Source: Glycomyces arizonensis DSM 44726
GTDB lineage: Bacteria > Actinomycetota > Actinomycetes > Mycobacteriales > Micromonosporaceae
Direction of reading: 5' to 3'
DNA: 64,000 nucleotides
Assembly: GCF_000482705.1 (NCBI RefSeq)
Contig: NZ_AXWO01000027.1
Location: 1-64,000 of the forward strand
How positions within the stretch are numbered: position 1 is the first letter of the stretch; the number at the start of each line of letters is the position of its first letter. The notes below the pieces were generated by a model. The model was given only the letters and a program-made list of their open reading frames with translations, was not told the origin of the DNA and did not search any database. Shown piece by piece: positions 19,018 to 28,008 of the stretch. The position numbers and the translations under genes are program-made.

Positions 19018-19101
19018 GCTCTATACCATCGACGGCCCTGGGGCCCGAGAGGCCTTGCAGCGCGGGCCGCGCTATTGAAATAGAAATAGGGAGGTCAAGT
19101 C

Positions 19102-19938
19102 GTGACAGGTGAAGGATTCCCAGGCAAGCTACCGAACGCGTATATGACGGCTGGAACCTCCTCGTTCTCGGAGTTTCTGACACAGGTGGCCCCGGAGATG
19201 CTTCCGGGCCGTCGCCCCCTGCCCCCCGGCGATTTCGCCCAGATCAGCGCCCACGCCACCACGATCGTGACGATGAAGACCGCCGAAGGCGTCGTGATGG
19301 CCGGCGACCGCCGGGCCACCATGGGCAACTACATCTCCAGCCGCGACATCGAGAAGGTCTTCCCCGCCGACGGCTACTCGCTCATCGGCATCGCCGGAAC
19401 GGCCGGACTCGGCATCGAACTGGTCAAGCTCTACCAGCTCGAACTCGAACACTACGAGAAGATCGAAGGCGAGTCGCTGACGCTCAACGGCAAGGCCAAC
19501 CGCCTCGCCACGATGCTCAGGGGCAACCTCGGCATCGCGCTCCAGGGCCTCGCCGTCGTCCCGCTGTTCGCCGGATTCGACGAGGACGCGCCCGACGCCT
19601 CCCAGGCCGGCAAGATCTACAGCTTCGACGTCGTCGGCGGCATCTACGAGGAACGCGACTTCGACTCGATCGGCTCGGGCTCGATCTTCGCCAAGAGCGC
19701 CTTGAAAAAGCGCTTCCAGCGCGGCATCTCCACCGACGATGCCGTCAGGCTCGCGGTCGAATCGCTCTACGACGCCGCGGACGACGACTCCGCCACCGGC
19801 GGCCCCGACCCCACCCGCGACCTCTACCCGGTGGTCATGACCGCCACGGCCGAGGGCTCCAAGCGCGTCGACGAGGCCGCAGTGGCCGAAGTGGCCCGCG
19901 ACGTCATCGCGTCCCGCACTGAGAACCCCTACGGCTGA
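19102..19938 (+). CDS. prcB: 20S proteasome beta subunit
   Basis: The 278-residue precursor of the catalytic subunit. A 52-residue propeptide ends at HA, and the mature protein begins at Thr53 ([24 protein letters not shown]), the N-terminal nucleophile. The partner residues Asp in AGDRR and Lys in IEKVFP are present, as is [11 protein letters not shown]. The start is GTG with AGGGAGG upstream. The gene is 13 bases upstream of prcA, so the two subunits are made from one message and assemble as alpha7-beta7-beta7-alpha7. Confidence 0.98.
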   Translation: MTGEGFPGKLPNAYMTAGTSSFSEFLTQVAPEMLPGRRPLPPGDFAQISAHATTIVTMKTAEGVVMAGDRRATMGNYISSRDIEKVFPADGYSLIGIAGTAGLGIELVKLYQLELEHYEKIEGESLTLNGKANRLATMLRGNLGIALQGLAVVPLFAGFDEDAPDASQAGKIYSFDVVGGIYEERDFDSIGSGSIFAKSALKKRFQRGISTDDAVRLAVESLYDAADDDSATGGPDPTRDLYPVVMTATAEGSKRVDEAAVAEVARDVIASRTENPYG

Positions 19939-19951
19939 AAGGAGCACGGAC

Positions 19952-20719
19952 ATGGGCATGCAGTTCTACACCAGTCCCGAGCAGATCATGCGGGACCGGG
20001 CCGAATACGCCCGCAAGAACATCTCCCGAGGCCGCAACGTCGTCGCGCTCTCGTGCGCCGACGGAGTCCTCTTCGTCGCCGAGAACGTCTCCTCGGCCCT
20101 CCACAAGCTCTACGAGCTCTACGACCGCATCGGCTTCGCCGCCGTCGGCCGCTACAACGAGTTCGAGAACCTGCGGACGGCCGGGGTCCGGATGGCCGAC
20201 CTGCGCGGCTACTCCTACGACCGGCGCGACGTCAACGCCGCCAGCCTCGCCAAGGCCTACGCCCAGACGCTCGGGGCGATCTTCTCCGAGCAGACCAAGC
20301 CGTTCGAAGTCGAGATCTGCGTCGCCGGCGTCGGCGCCGACGCCCAGGCCGACGAGCTCTACCGGCTCACCTTCGACGGCTCGATCAACGACGAGCCGGG
20401 CTACCTGGCCATGGGCGGCCAGGCCGAGCAGCTGATCGAGGTCCTCCGCGAAGGGCACGACTTCGAAGCGCCCCTGTCCGACTCCTTCGCGCTGGCGCTG
20501 CGGGCGCTCGGCGCCGGCGGCGAGAACGGCGCGCGGCGGGAGCTGACCACCGACGTCCTCGAAGTGGCGATGCTCGAGCGGGCCCGCCCCGGCCGGGCGT
20601 TCCGCCGCATCAAGGGCGCCGCGCTCGAGGCGCTCATGGCGAGCACCGCCGAACCGACCGACGCCTCCGACGAGACGGGAGCCGCCGAAGCGGCCCCCGA
20701 CGACGACACCGAGTCCTGA
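19952..20719 (+). CDS. prcA: 20S proteasome alpha subunit
   Basis: The 255-residue subunit forms the outer rings and the gate. The N terminus [31 protein letters not shown] matches the gating and H0 helix region of actinobacterial PrcA. The C-terminal 40 residues are acidic and disordered. AAAGGAGC precedes the start; ATG 19952 (MGMQF) and ATG 19958 (MQF) are both possible, and the mature gate peptide is usually MxFxYxxPEQ, favouring the second. It is followed by a hairpin terminator. Confidence 0.97.
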   Translation: MGMQFYTSPEQIMRDRAEYARKNISRGRNVVALSCADGVLFVAENVSSALHKLYELYDRIGFAAVGRYNEFENLRTAGVRMADLRGYSYDRRDVNAASLAKAYAQTLGAIFSEQTKPFEVEICVAGVGADAQADELYRLTFDGSINDEPGYLAMGGQAEQLIEVLREGHDFEAPLSDSFALALRALGAGGENGARRELTTDVLEVAMLERARPGRAFRRIKGAALEALMASTAEPTDASDETGAAEAAPDDDTES

Positions 20720-20772
20720 CCAAGGCCGCCCGCGGCACCGATCGCGGCCGCGCCGGACGCCGCAGCGGGACT

Positions 20773-20807
20773 CCGCCGCCGGACCGGGTTTCCCGGCCCG
20801 GCGGCGG
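20773..20807 (+). terminator. Terminator after prcA
   Basis: A 16-base-pair stem with one A-C mismatch and a TTT loop lies 54 bases after the prcA stop. The remaining space to pafA, 20808-21112, contains no credible gene. Confidence 0.65.
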
Positions 20808-21112
20808 GGAACCACTGAAAGACCGGCGACGGCCGCCACTGGGGGATCGGGAAAGGCACGGCCGTCGTTTTCGAACGGCCCGGCCGAACCCGACGCGACG
20901 CGGATCGCTCCCACTCAAATGGACGGTCGCCGCCGCTCGGCTGCGCCCACCGCGGCGCACGGCCCAGCAGGCGACGCCGAACCGGGAAGCGGCTCCGCCA
21001 GCGCCAGCGGCGAACCGCACGGCGGCACCAGTGCCGCCGCACATTTCCATAGTGCCCGTCGCGTTCTGGCATCGTTTGATCGCGAGGGGTGTTCTCCTCA
21101 ACCGAATCGGGG

Positions 21113-21118
21113 TAGGGT
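21113..21118 (+). promoter_or_regulatory. -10 box of pafA
   Basis: TAGGGT ends six bases before the pafA ATG, so transcription should begin at or next to the start codon and the message would be leaderless. No -35 consensus is visible. Confidence 0.55.
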
Positions 21119-21124
21119 TTCGAC

Positions 21125-22483
21125 ATGGACAGGCGCATTTTCGGACTAGAGACCGAATACGGGGTCACTTGTACTTTTAGGGGACAGCGCCGTCTCTCCC
21201 CGGACGAGGTGGCCCGCTACCTCTTCAGGCGCGTGGTCAGCTGGGGACGCTCCTCGAACGTCTTCCTGCGCAACGGCGCCCGCCTCTACCTCGACGTCGG
21301 GTCCCACCCCGAGTACGCCACCCCCGAATGCGACTCGGTCGAAGACCTGGTCAAACACGACCGCGCGGGGGAGCGGATCCTCGAAGGCCTCATGATCGAC
21401 GCCGAGAAGCGCCTCCACGACGAAGGCATCGCCGGCGACATCTACCTGTTCAAGAACAACACCGACTCCGCCGGCAACTCCTACGGCTGCCACGAGAACT
21501 ACCTGGTCAGCCGCCACGGCGAATTCGGACGCCTCGCCGAGGTCCTCATCCCGTTCCTGGTGACCCGCCAGCTCATCTGCGGGGCCGGGAAGGTCCTCCA
21601 GACCCCCAGAGGCGCGCGCTACTGCCTGTCCCAGCGCGCCGAGCACATCTGGGAGGGCGTCTCCTCGGCCACCACCCGCTCGCGGCCCATCATCAACACC
21701 CGCGACGAGCCGCACGCCGACGCCGAGCGCTACCGGCGCCTCCACGTCATCGTCGGCGACTCCAACATCAACGAGATCACCACGATGCTCAAGCTCGGCT
21801 CGGCCGACCTCGTGCTGCGCATGATCGAGACCGGCGTGACGATGCGGGACCTGACCCTGGAGAACCCGATCCGGGCCATCCGCGAGATCAGCCACGACAC
21901 CACCGGCAAGCGCCTGGTGCGCCTGGCCTCCGGCCGCGAGGCCTCGGCCCTGGACATCCAGCGCGAATACCTCGAGAAGGCGATGGACTTCATCGACCAG
22001 CGCGGCGCCGACGCGGTCACCAAGCGCGTCATCGAGCTGTGGGGCCGGGTCCTCCAGGCCGTCGAGACCGGCGACCTCGACTCGGTGGCCCGCGAGATCG
22101 ACTGGGTCGCCAAGCTCAAGCTCATCGAGCGCTACCGCGAGAAGCGCGGCCTGGCCCTGTCCAGTCCCCGCGTCGCCCAGCTCGACCTCGCCTACCACGA
22201 CATCCGCCGCGGCCGCGGCCTGCACCACCTGATGGAGCAGCGCGGCGAGGCCGAGCGCCTCACCCACGACGTCGAGGTCTTCGAGGCCAAGGAGGTCCCG
22301 CCGCAGACCACCAGGGCCCGCCTGCGCGGCGAGTTCATCCGCAAGGCCCAGGAGCGCCGCCGCGATTTCACCGTCGACTGGGTCCACCTCAAGCTCAACG
22401 ACCAGGCGCAGCGCACCGTGCTGTGCAAGGACCCGTTCCGCTCCCGCGACGAGCGCGTCGACAAGCTCATCGCCAGCATGTGA
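21125..22483 (+). CDS. pafA: Pup-protein ligase PafA
   Basis: The 452-residue ligase activates the C-terminal Glu of Pup with ATP and joins it to substrate lysines. The glutamine-synthetase-like motifs are GLETEYG (residues 7-13, Mg and ATP), [21 protein letters not shown] with the catalytic Asp, [18 protein letters not shown] and [22 protein letters not shown]. The C-terminal domain ends [35 protein letters not shown]. It lacks the Dop loop. It is separated from prcBA by a terminator and 405 bases, so it has its own promoter. Confidence 0.98.
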   Translation: MDRRIFGLETEYGVTCTFRGQRRLSPDEVARYLFRRVVSWGRSSNVFLRNGARLYLDVGSHPEYATPECDSVEDLVKHDRAGERILEGLMIDAEKRLHDEGIAGDIYLFKNNTDSAGNSYGCHENYLVSRHGEFGRLAEVLIPFLVTRQLICGAGKVLQTPRGARYCLSQRAEHIWEGVSSATTRSRPIINTRDEPHADAERYRRLHVIVGDSNINEITTMLKLGSADLVLRMIETGVTMRDLTLENPIRAIREISHDTTGKRLVRLASGREASALDIQREYLEKAMDFIDQRGADAVTKRVIELWGRVLQAVETGDLDSVAREIDWVAKLKLIERYREKRGLALSSPRVAQLDLAYHDIRRGRGLHHLMEQRGEAERLTHDVEVFEAKEVPPQTTRARLRGEFIRKAQERRRDFTVDWVHLKLNDQAQRTVLCKDPFRSRDERVDKLIASM

Positions 22484-22490
22484 GGCCCCC

Positions 22491-22709
22491 TTGCGCCACG
22501 AGGACTCCCAGCAGCAGCGACCGGCCGCCGATCCCCAACGCCGCCGCGGCTCGTTCGACCCCGTCGAGGCCTACCGCCGCAGGACCGAGCGCATCCGCGA
22601 GGAGATCGCCCGCAACCGGCGCGGCGAGTACACCGTCCCCACCTGGGTGCTGGCGCTCGCCCTGGCGGCCGTCATCGCCGTGTGGATCCTCGTCCTGTTC
22701 GTTCTCTAA
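22491..22709 (+). CDS. Small tail-anchored membrane protein
   Basis: A 72-residue protein of unknown function. The first 48 residues are very polar and basic (QRRRGSFDPVEAYRRRTERIREEIARNRRGEY, probably helical). The last 23 form one membrane segment (VLALALAAVIAVWILVLFVL) at the extreme C terminus. The only start in this frame is TTG, with GAGG upstream, seven bases after the pafA stop, so it is probably translated with pafA. It may be a membrane partner for the pupylation machinery, but this is context only. It converges on the DUF3866 gene. Confidence 0.6.
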   Translation: MRHEDSQQQRPAADPQRRRGSFDPVEAYRRRTERIREEIARNRRGEYTVPTWVLALALAAVIAVWILVLFVL

Positions 22710-22712
22710 AGA

Positions 22713-23816
22713 TCAACCCGACGTCTCGCTCGGGCGCTTCGCCAAGAACGCGGCGTGGCGCCCGGCGACGGCCTCGGCCACGAAGTACACCCGGTCGGCG
22801 TCCAGGCCCCGCCCCATCGTCGACAGCCGCACCGGCAGCGCCTCCATCGCCTCGACCAGCCCCGAGGCCTCCACCGTCACCTGCCGGTGCCGCTCGGGCA
22901 GCTCGGCCAGCTGCGCGACGATCTTGCCCTCCAGATCGGCGGGCAGCTCGTCGGGCACCGGAATGTCGGCCGAAGCCAGAGCGACCTTCTTGTAAGCCGT
23001 CATCGAATGGTGCGAGATCCCGCGATGCCGCTCCCGCGCGTCCCCCTCGGAGATCCGCAAGGAAGCCACGGGCCGCCCGCCCAGCACCGCGGCGGCGTTG
23101 ACCGCCTCCCCGGCGGCGGTGCCCGAGAAGCCCCACACCGTGCCCGTGCCGAGGTTCCCCGGCCCCTGGGCGACGATCGCGACATCGGCGCCGCCGACGA
23201 CCTTCGCGGCGATGAGCGCGTTGTGCACGTTCGTGGCCTCCAAGTCCCCGCCGAAGCACTGCCCGGCGGTGACGACCGTGCACAGTCGGTCCGAGAGCTG
23301 GTCCAACTGCCGCGAGAACCACGCCGGGAGCGAGCCGCCGTCGGTCATGACGTACGCGACCCGCACACCCGGGGCGGTGGCGTGAACCCCCGCCAGGATC
23401 GGCGCGAGCGCCGAATGCAGATCCGCCACCACCACCGGCATCCCGTCGAGGCTCTCGCACGCCTCGACCGCGGCCCGGTGCGGCGAGTCGTCCTCGTCCA
23501 CGGCCAGACGCATCGCCTGCATCGGCGTGTACCGGGCCTTGACGATGTGCCCCGGCCCCTCGACATCGCCCGGCAAACGCTCCGGCACGGCCACGACCAG
23601 CGCGTACCCGCCCGTCCCCAGCCCCTTGGCGATCGCGTTGCAGTTGAGCAGCACCCTGTCGCCCTCGACCGGGACGCCGACGAGCTCGTCATAGGCCAGA
23701 CCCCGGCACGAGAACGCCGCCTCGCCCTCGCGGGCCTCCACGTCGACCTCGAGCTCGGTGCAGCCCCTCCAGCCGCCGCGAACTGCGCGAACGGTGCCGT
23801 ATCGCCATCTGATCAC
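22713..23816 (-). CDS. DUF3866 family protein
   Basis: The 367-residue protein belongs to the DUF3866 family, which is found across actinobacteria and firmicutes and has no established role. It begins with a small beta-rich part (IRWRYGTVRAVRGGW...ELEVDV), followed by GYALVVAVPE, VMTDGGSLPAWFSRQ, VTAGQCFGGDLEATNVHNALIAAKVVGGADVAIVAQGPGNLGTGTVWGFSGTAAGEAVNA and RHRGISHHSMTAYKKVAL. The start is GTG 23816, because TACCGT (23823-23828) lies six bases upstream; the frame extends further but through the pafB promoter. It is divergent from pafB. Confidence 0.85.
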   Translation of the reverse strand: MIRWRYGTVRAVRGGWRGCTELEVDVEAREGEAAFSCRGLAYDELVGVPVEGDRVLLNCNAIAKGLGTGGYALVVAVPERLPGDVEGPGHIVKARYTPMQAMRLAVDEDDSPHRAAVEACESLDGMPVVVADLHSALAPILAGVHATAPGVRVAYVMTDGGSLPAWFSRQLDQLSDRLCTVVTAGQCFGGDLEATNVHNALIAAKVVGGADVAIVAQGPGNLGTGTVWGFSGTAAGEAVNAAAVLGGRPVASLRISEGDARERHRGISHHSMTAYKKVALASADIPVPDELPADLEGKIVAQLAELPERHRQVTVEASGLVEAMEALPVRLSTMGRGLDADRVYFVAEAVAGRHAAFLAKRPSETSG

Positions 23817-23822
23817 GACTGG

Positions 23823-23916
23823 ACGGTAACAGAGCGAATCCACCGCCCGCGAACGGTCGCGCCCCCGCCCGCCAAGGGCGGCCTGCCTCGCGCGCCGATG
23901 CCCGAGGGCATAATCT
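23823..23916. promoter_or_regulatory. Divergent leaderless promoters of DUF3866 and pafB
   Basis: TACCGT on the minus strand (23823-23828) is six bases from GTG 23816. TAATCT on the plus strand (23911-23916) is six bases from GTG 23923. Both decide the start codons of their genes. Confidence 0.55.
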
Positions 23917-23922
23917 TGGCGG

Positions 23923-24897
23923 GTGTCGAACGATCGCACTGAACGGTTGGTGAACCTGGTGTTGTGTCTGCTGTCGTCGCGGCGCTTCCAGACGGCGAGC
24001 AAGATCGCCAGGACCGTCCCCGGCTACGAGCACGACCCAGAGGACAAGCGCGCCCACGAGGCGTTCCAACGCAAGTTCGAGCGCGACAAGGCCGAACTGC
24101 GCCGCATCGGCGTCCCGCTCCAATCCGGCGTCGACCCCTACTTCGACACCGAGCCCGGCTACCGCATCGCCAGGTCCGACTTCGAGCTGCCCCAGATCGA
24201 GTTCACCGACGCCGAGGCCGCCGCCGTGGCCGCCGCCGCCCGCCTCTGGCACCAGCCCGAACTCCAGTCCGGCACCGCCCAGGCCCTGCGCAAGCTCCGC
24301 GCCGCCGGCATCGACGTCGAGTCCCACGCCGCCGCCTTCCCCGTCAAGGCCCTGCCCGGCACCGAGGCGGCCCTCTCGCCGCTGCTGGAGGCCATCGCCT
24401 CCCGCCGCGCGGTCGCCTTCGACTACCTCGGCGCCCGCGACGAGACCGCGCAGCGCCGCCGCCTCCAGCCGTGGGGCTGCGCCGCCTGGCGCGGCCGCTG
24501 GTACGTCGCCGGCTACGACCTCGACCGCGCCGCCCAGCGCGTCTTCCGCCTCACCCGCATCCCCGGCAAGGTACGCCTGGTGGGCCCCGAAGACGCCTAC
24601 ACCATCCCCGAGGGCGTCGACGTGCTCGCCTTCGCCTCCGAAGCCGAGGCCCACCAGACGCCCTCGCGCGCCAAGGTCCTGGTCCGCCCCCGCGCCGCCT
24701 GGGGCGTGCGCCGCCGCGCCGACCAGATCGGCCCCCGCCGCTCCGACGGCGACGAGGTCTGCTTCACCTACACCGACACCCCCTTCACCGCGTCCTGGCT
24801 CGCCTCCTTCGGCGCCGACGTCCTCGTCCTCGAACCGCCCGAACTGGTCAAGGAGACCATCGCGTGCCTGCAGAACCTCGCGGAGGACCGCCGATGA
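23923..24897 (+). CDS. pafB: DNA-damage transcription factor subunit PafB
   Basis: The 324-residue WYL protein forms a heterodimer with PafC and activates the LexA-independent DNA damage response in actinobacteria. A winged helix lies at the N terminus (TERLVNLVLCLLSSRRFQTASKIARTVPGY), then a WYL domain with RRAVAFDYLGARDETAQRRRLQPWGCAAWRGRWYVAGYDLDRAAQRVFRLTRI, and a WCX tail. The start is GTG after TAATCT, leaderless. It overlaps pafC by four bases (ATGA). Despite the name it is not part of pupylation. Confidence 0.95.
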   Translation: MSNDRTERLVNLVLCLLSSRRFQTASKIARTVPGYEHDPEDKRAHEAFQRKFERDKAELRRIGVPLQSGVDPYFDTEPGYRIARSDFELPQIEFTDAEAAAVAAAARLWHQPELQSGTAQALRKLRAAGIDVESHAAAFPVKALPGTEAALSPLLEAIASRRAVAFDYLGARDETAQRRRLQPWGCAAWRGRWYVAGYDLDRAAQRVFRLTRIPGKVRLVGPEDAYTIPEGVDVLAFASEAEAHQTPSRAKVLVRPRAAWGVRRRADQIGPRRSDGDEVCFTYTDTPFTASWLASFGADVLVLEPPELVKETIACLQNLAEDRR

Positions 24898-25904
24898 GCG
24901 TCCGCCTGGCCAGGCTGCTGAACCTGGTGCCGTACCTGGTCGCCCGCCCCGAAGGCGTGCCGATCCGCGAACTCGCCGACGACTTCGGCGTCACGGTCGC
25001 GCAGATCCGCGCCGACCTGACGCTGCTGTGGATGTGCGGCCTGCCCGGCTACGGGCCCGGCGACCTCATCGACATCGCCTTCGACGCCGACACCGTCCGC
25101 GTCAACTTCGCCGCGGGCATGGACCGGCCGGTGCGCCTGGCCGGCCACGAGGCCCTGGCCCTGTCAGTGGCCCTCCGCGTCCTGGGCGACACCCCCGGCG
25201 TCGGCGACCGCGGCGCGATCGCCTCGGCGCTCGACAAGCTCGGCGCCGCCGCGGGCGCCGAGGCCGCCGAGGTGCCCGTCCGCGACACCGTCGCCGAGAG
25301 CGACGTCGAACGCTACGCGGCCCTGGTCGAATCGGGCAACGCCGCCCGGATCACCTACTACTCGGCCAGCCGCGACACCACCTCCGAGCGCATCGTCGAC
25401 CCCATCGAGGTCGTCGCCGCCGACGGCCACGCCTACCTGCGCGCCTGGTGCCGCACCGCGAACGAGGTCCGCCAGTTCCGGCTCGACCGCATCGACGCCT
25501 GCACCGTCATCGACGAGCCCGCAGCGCCCCCCGCGTCCGCCGCCAGGCCCGCGGGCCGCGCCGCCGGGCCGGGGGAGCCGGCCCCGACCGCGTTCCTGGC
25601 CTCCGAGCTGCCGCTCATCGAACTGCGCCTCGGCCCGGCCGGGAAGGGCATCACCGACTCCTACCCCTGCGAGGAGATCATCGGCGAGGCCGACGGCTAC
25701 CGCCGGATCAAGATGCGCGCCCGCGACCTGGAGTGGGCCCGCCGCTTCGTCCTCGGCCTCGGCGGCGAAGCCCAGGTCATCGCCCCCGCCGAACTGCGCG
25801 ACGAGGTCAGATCCGCCGCTCAGGCCGCCCTCGACCGGTACGCCGACCCGCCGCCCGAGACCGGACACCGACACCCCGCCGCGCCGAGCGGAGCCGATCG
25901 CTAG
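24894..25904 (+). CDS. pafC: DNA-damage transcription factor subunit PafC
   Basis: The 336-residue partner of PafB. The winged helix is SVRLARLLNLVPYLVARPEGVPIRELADDFGVTVAQIRADL. The WYL region contains ARITYYSASRDTTSERIVDPIEVVAADGHAYLRAWCRTANEVRQFRLDRI. A variable Ala/Pro-rich insert (about 212 to 232) separates it from the WCX domain. The ATG overlaps the pafB stop, with CGGAGGA upstream. Its TAG stop codon lies inside the -10 box (TAGACT) of the following gene. Several genes in this window carry a PafBC-like promoter element. Confidence 0.95.
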   Translation: MSVRLARLLNLVPYLVARPEGVPIRELADDFGVTVAQIRADLTLLWMCGLPGYGPGDLIDIAFDADTVRVNFAAGMDRPVRLAGHEALALSVALRVLGDTPGVGDRGAIASALDKLGAAAGAEAAEVPVRDTVAESDVERYAALVESGNAARITYYSASRDTTSERIVDPIEVVAADGHAYLRAWCRTANEVRQFRLDRIDACTVIDEPAAPPASAARPAGRAAGPGEPAPTAFLASELPLIELRLGPAGKGITDSYPCEEIIGEADGYRRIKMRARDLEWARRFVLGLGGEAQVIAPAELRDEVRSAAQAALDRYADPPPETGHRHPAAPSGADR

Positions 25905-25913
25905 ACTGTCGCC

Positions 25914-26123
25914 ATGATCTGGGCGATATCGGGCGCGCTGGCGCTCGCCGGCCTCATCCTGCTCGCCGTGGCCGCCGTGCGACTGCTCAGCGCGGTCCGC
26001 GACCTCGACGTCGACACAGGCCGCATCAAGGAACGGGCCGCACAGGCGGGCGAGTTGCAGGAGCGATTGAACGCGACCATGGGCGACGCCCAGCGCGTGG
26101 CCCAGTCCATGCCCGGGAAGTGA
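25914..26123 (+). CDS. Small membrane protein with coiled coil
   Basis: A 69-residue protein with one N-terminal membrane helix (residues 2 to 28, rich in Ala, Leu and Val), followed by a charged helical tail (DLDVDTGRIKERAAQAGELQERLNATMGDAQRVAQ) that should form a coiled coil in the cytoplasm. The family is not recognised. TAGACT (25902-25907) precedes ATG by six bases, so it is probably leaderless and has its own promoter, overlapping the end of pafC. Its place between pafC and tatA does not reveal a role. Confidence 0.65.
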   Translation: MIWAISGALALAGLILLAVAAVRLLSAVRDLDVDTGRIKERAAQAGELQERLNATMGDAQRVAQSMPGK

Positions 26124-26362
26124 CGCTTCCCGGTCACCAGAGCCACATTCTGATAAAGATCGGTGAACTCCAAGGCTCCTGTGTTGACGGAAGTGTCGAG
26201 CGTCGGTCATGCTTGTCCGGCTCGCCGACATCGGAAACGGACGGCTCGCACGCCTGCCCCAGGCCAGCCGGCCGATCGCCGCTCACCAGGCTCCGTAGCC
26301 GACGGCGAGCGAGGGGCATACGATGGTTAACGTCACTGACATGTATCCGGAGGGATCGAACA

Positions 26363-26647
26363 ATGGGCGCATTGAAACCCTGGCACATCATCATTCTCGT
26401 CATTGTGATCCTGCTGCTGTTCGGCTCCAGGAAGCTTCCGGACATGGCCAGGGGTCTGGGCCGCTCGATGCGCATCCTCAAGTCGGAGACCGAGCAGATG
26501 AAGAAGGACGGCTCGAACGCCGACATCGACGGCGACGACCACGCCGAGCCCAGGCACTCGCGTGAGCCGCTCGAGCCGCCGCAGTCGGTCGACGACACGG
26601 TCATCGACGGCGAGTCGGTGAACTCGGACCGCAAGAAGACTCGCTAG
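26363..26647 (+). CDS. tatA: Sec-independent translocase subunit TatA
   Basis: The 94-residue protein has the TatA layout: a short N-terminal membrane helix (WHIIILVIVILLLFG, about 7 to 21), the hinge SRKLPDMARGLG with the conserved FG/P pattern, an amphipathic helix (about 29 to 50) and an acidic soluble tail. It forms the pore-like oligomer that moves folded proteins with twin-arginine signals. The start is ATG 26363 with GGAGGG upstream. tatC follows after 22 bases. No tatB is present, as usual in actinobacteria where it lies elsewhere. Confidence 0.95.
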   Translation: MGALKPWHIIILVIVILLLFGSRKLPDMARGLGRSMRILKSETEQMKKDGSNADIDGDDHAEPRHSREPLEPPQSVDDTVIDGESVNSDRKKTR

Positions 26648-26669
26648 GCCGGACGCCGCAGAAACGAAT

Positions 26670-27626
26670 ATGGCTGTCAAACCCCGGCGCGAAGGCAGAC
26701 GCAGCACCAAGTTCCAACGCGCCGCCGACGGCTCCATGACGCTCATGGAGCACCTCCAGGACCTGCGGACCCGTCTGCTCATCGCGGTCCTGGTCATCCT
26801 GGTCGGCACCGCTGTCGCGCTGTTCTTCTCCAAAGACGTCATCCACATCCTGCAAGAGCCGTACTGCGATGCCGTCGTCAAGGAAACCGGCGACGGCGCC
26901 ACGTGCGGTTTCACGCTGGAGTCGCCGATCTCCCACATCGGCCTGTACCTCAAGGTATCGCTGTACATGGCCCTGATCGGCACCTCGCCGATCTGGCTCT
27001 ACCAGCTGTGGGCGTTCATCGCGCCCGGCCTGCACCGCAACGAGCGGCGCTACGCCTACCTCTTCATCGGCGTCGCCGCGCCCCTGTTCCTGGCCGGCGC
27101 GACCCTCGCGTACTTCGTGGTCAGCCACGGCATCCAGTTCATCATGGTGCTCCAGGAAGAGGGCATCTCCATCGCCCTCAACCTCGAGAGCTACATAAAC
27201 TTCTACATCGCCGTCATGATGGTGTTCGGCATCGGCTTCGAGTTCCCGCTGATCCTGCTCATGCTGAACGTCATGGGTCTGGTCAGGGCGAAGCGGATGC
27301 GCGGCTGGTGGCGGATCGTGGTGCTCGTGAGCTTCGTGTTCACCGCGGTCTTCACGCCCACGCCCGACCCGTTCGGCATGACCGCGCTGGCGGCGTGCAT
27401 GCTGTTCCTGTACGGTGTGGCGCTCATCGTCGCGACGCTCAACGACAAGCGGCGCGGTTACACCGACGAGGACGAGTGGGACGACGACGAGGCCGGTGAC
27501 ATCGGCGAGGCGACCGACGTGGGCGCCGCGTCGGCGGTCGGCACCGACGACATCGACGACGATTCCGGGCCCGAGCGGCGCAACCGCCTCGGCCGCCGAG
27601 TCGACGGATTCGACGACATCACCTGA
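26670..27626 (+). CDS. tatC: Sec-independent translocase subunit TatC
   Basis: The 318-residue receptor for twin-arginine signal peptides has six membrane helices. Family motifs are MTLMEHLQDLRTRLL at the N terminus, LYQLWAFIAPGLHRNERRY after helix 2, FGIGFEFPLILLMLN and FTAVFTPTPDPFGMTALAACMLFLYGVAL. An acidic cytoplasmic tail of about 60 residues (DEDEWDDDEAGD) extends past helix 6, as in other actinobacteria. It forms an operon with tatA and is closed by a strong terminator. Confidence 0.96.
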   Translation: MAVKPRREGRRSTKFQRAADGSMTLMEHLQDLRTRLLIAVLVILVGTAVALFFSKDVIHILQEPYCDAVVKETGDGATCGFTLESPISHIGLYLKVSLYMALIGTSPIWLYQLWAFIAPGLHRNERRYAYLFIGVAAPLFLAGATLAYFVVSHGIQFIMVLQEEGISIALNLESYINFYIAVMMVFGIGFEFPLILLMLNVMGLVRAKRMRGWWRIVVLVSFVFTAVFTPTPDPFGMTALAACMLFLYGVALIVATLNDKRRGYTDEDEWDDDEAGDIGEATDVGAASAVGTDDIDDDSGPERRNRLGRRVDGFDDIT

Positions 27627-27654
27627 TCCCCGAAACGGGACGAGAACCGAATGA

Positions 27655-27688
27655 AGGCGGGCCGGGGTCGCAAGACCCCGGCCCGCCT
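27655..27688. terminator. Terminator after tatC
   Basis: A perfect 15-base-pair stem (AGGCGGGCCGGGGTC and its complement) with a GCAA tetraloop, between convergent tatC and the HAD gene. Confidence 0.85.
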
Positions 27689-27690
27689 CG

Positions 27691-28008
27691 GTCTCAGGAC
27701 CGCTTTGAGAGCGGCGGGACTAGCGCGGGAAGCGCGGCCCGCCGCCGCGCGGCGGCTACCAGTTCAGATGGTGGCGGGTGACGGACGAGACGCGATGCGC
27801 TTCGCCGCCGCGCAGGGCGCGGTTCGGGCGGCGGCGGGCGGCCCCGAAGTCGCAGGCCCCGGCCGAGACCGGCCTCAGGCGACGAGGAGGAGCACCTCCA
27901 GACCGCGGCCCGTTCAGAGACCGGCCCGCGCCGTCTCAGGAGGCCCGCTGCGGGACGGTGCGGCGGGTAGCGGTCAGACTCCGGCCCGGACCAGTCTCAG
28001 GACCGCTT
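27691..28008. repeat. Degenerate repeats of the HAD gene tail
   Basis: The last codons of the HAD gene (TCAGACTCCGGCCCG...GTCTCAGGA on the plus strand, from 27974) recur in altered form at 27914-27942 (TCAGAGACCGGCCCG...GTCTCAGGA) and about 27853-27880, spaced close to 60 bases. GTCTCAGGACCGCTT recurs exactly at 27691. The gap holds no other gene. Confidence 0.6.
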
